Assembly: GCA_045535815.1 (NCBI GenBank)
Contig: JAZSMJ010000063.1
Coordinates: 1-23,833 of the forward strand
DNA from: JAZSMJ01 sp045535815
Lineage (GTDB): Bacteria; Bacillota; Clostridia; Oscillospirales; CAG-272
Length of the DNA stretch: 23,833 nucleotides
Direction of reading: 5' to 3'
Shown: positions 22,966 to 23,833 of the stretch, one piece after another
How the letters are laid out: each line of letters begins with the position of its first letter
Position numbering within the stretch: position 1 is the stretch's first letter
Translations under genes and position numbers: made by a program
Notes under the pieces: generated by a model
The model's input: the letters and a program-made list of their open reading frames with translations, nothing else
Told to the model about the DNA's origin: nothing
Database searches by the model: none

Positions 22966-23833
22966 TCATTTTATAATATCTTTATTATAATCGAGCCCAA
23001 GTGCATCAAGCATATCCTTATATACAAATATTGGGAAGGTTTCATCGGTTACGCATACGCCCGGTTGTCTTTTGACTGGATCATATACACCAAACGATTC
23101 GTTATATTCCCAGAATGACCAGTATATGCCGTATGCATCATATGCTATTCTCGAATCCTCAATAAGCTGAAGTCTTGTTTCTTCAGAAATTCCGCTTCCT
23201 GCATATGCACCAAGTCTTTCATTTGAGTATTTATCGCATCCTCCGAACTCGGCTACGAAGAAATGTATATCCCCTCCGTAGCTCTCGCTCCAATCGTAAA
23301 GAGATCTAACTCTTGTCATATGCCAATCGGCATTGTACAGAGTTCCGGGATACGGATTTGCTCTCCAGGCATCTCTTTTTCCCGAAACATAGTCGGAAAG
23401 AACTCCACGTGCCGTTGATTTGTACTGTGCAGGTACATTTTCGATAGCCTTTTCAATTGCCTGAGTATAATCAACACCGGCTTCGATCGGATACGGTATA
23501 TCCTTTACGTATTTCCACCACTCATCTCCGTTAAAGGAGTTAAAACCAATCGTATAAGGTTCATATGAGGTAAATGAATATACGACATTATCATCTGTCA
23601 CAGGAGACATTTCTTTAATCTTTTCAAAGTTTCCGGAATCCTCTGAACTGGTAACTATAGTCATATCGGGATCAACATTTCTTACAGCCGCACAAAGTCT
23701 GTCGCTGATCCACGTCCAATCCATTGAACCGTTTGAAGCGTTAACGGGCTCTGTATAGAGAAGCAAGCATACTTCGTTTTCATCCCAACCCTGAGCGTTG
23801 ATCCATTCGGTAAGCTCACCGAAGAAGATAACG
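22966..23833 (-). CDS. GH5-like glycoside hydrolase, C-terminal part (5' end outside window)
   Basis: The frame stays open to the right edge: upstream of the Met at 23766 it reads VIFFGELTEWI, matching VVFFGELAEWI in the downstream paralogue, so this is a truncated gene and not one that starts at 23766. It covers most of a GH5-like domain, with the acid/base Glu in LLLYTEPVN (Thr-Glu-Pro again), the nucleophile Glu in FFVAEFGGCDKYSN and the same C-terminus (DYNKDIIK against EYNKDLIK). More than half of its residues match the 1154-residue lipoprotein by eye, so the pair is a tandem duplication. It is the upstream gene of a two-gene or longer operon; the stop lies 17 nt before the next ATG. The N-terminal modules are outside the window. 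Confidence 0.87.
   Translation of the reverse strand, partial: VIFFGELTEWINAQGWDENEVCLLLYTEPVNASNGSMDWTWISDRLCAAVRNVDPDMTIVTSSEDSGNFEKIKEMSPVTDDNVVYSFTSYEPYTIGFNSFNGDEWWKYVKDIPYPIEAGVDYTQAIEKAIENVPAQYKSTARGVLSDYVSGKRDAWRANPYPGTLYNADWHMTRVRSLYDWSESYGGDIHFFVAEFGGCDKYSNERLGAYAGSGISEETRLQLIEDSRIAYDAYGIYWSFWEYNESFGVYDPVKRQPGVCVTDETFPIFVYKDMLDALGLDYNKDIIK

Noticed and set aside
1..23833. tRNA, rRNA, CRISPR arrays, insertion sequence ends
   Set aside because: I looked on both strands and saw no cloverleaf with a TTCRA arm, no rRNA signature, no regular direct repeats with spacers, and no intact transposase.

Overview
The window looks like chromosome from an uncultured, anaerobic, Gram-positive member of the Clostridia, most like the Oscillospiraceae/Ruminococcaceae of a gut or rumen. 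Reasons: strong GGAG-type ribosome binding sites, sigma-A promoters with 17-bp spacers, a T-box leader, dockerin modules, an S-layer homology protein, a ferredoxin-dependent 2-oxoacid oxidoreductase and large secreted glycan-active proteins. The taxon is inferred; no marker gene is present.

Layout. (1) 1-1124: two tandem SGNH/GDSL hydrolases, the first cut by the left edge, closed by a terminator. (2) 1138-3728: a promoter, then a GNAT acetyltransferase, a maltose-acetyltransferase-type hexapeptide enzyme and a COG2509-type FAD oxidoreductase. (3) 3806-4177: a small acidic membrane-anchored protein with its own terminator. (4) 4239-6567: a promoter and a three-gene run of a YczE-like membrane protein, an EamA transporter and a secreted SLH protein. 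(5) About 6686-8771: an AT-rich island on the minus strand with a GIY-YIG nuclease and an unrecognised partner, two hairpins at its left end, and the decayed C-terminus of a large serine recombinase at its right end. (6) 8833-11688: a large secreted protein with a cell-wall-lysis-like domain and a C-terminal dockerin. (7) 11716-16161: iorA-iorB, then a separate promoter and a T-box leader that controls an AMP-forming acyl/aryl-CoA ligase. (8) 16185-18364: a secreted GH43-like beta-propeller protein with an N-terminal dockerin. (9) 18369-23833, minus strand: a CPBP protease, a 1154-residue lipoprotein with a GH5-like catalytic domain, and a second GH5-like paralogue cut by the right edge.

Two themes stand out. 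First, iorAB next to a CoA ligase under a T-box that I read as tyrosine-specific. A T-box turns genes on when its tRNA is uncharged, so this suggests synthesis of tyrosine (or aromatic amino acids generally) from arylacetates: arylacetate to arylacetyl-CoA, then reductive carboxylation to arylpyruvate. Second, a glycan-degradation locus in which one roughly 150-residue beta-sandwich-like module occurs three times, once in a dockerin protein and twice in a lipoprotein. The GH5-like paralogues carry Thr-Glu-Pro where clan GH-A enzymes normally have Asn-Glu-Pro.
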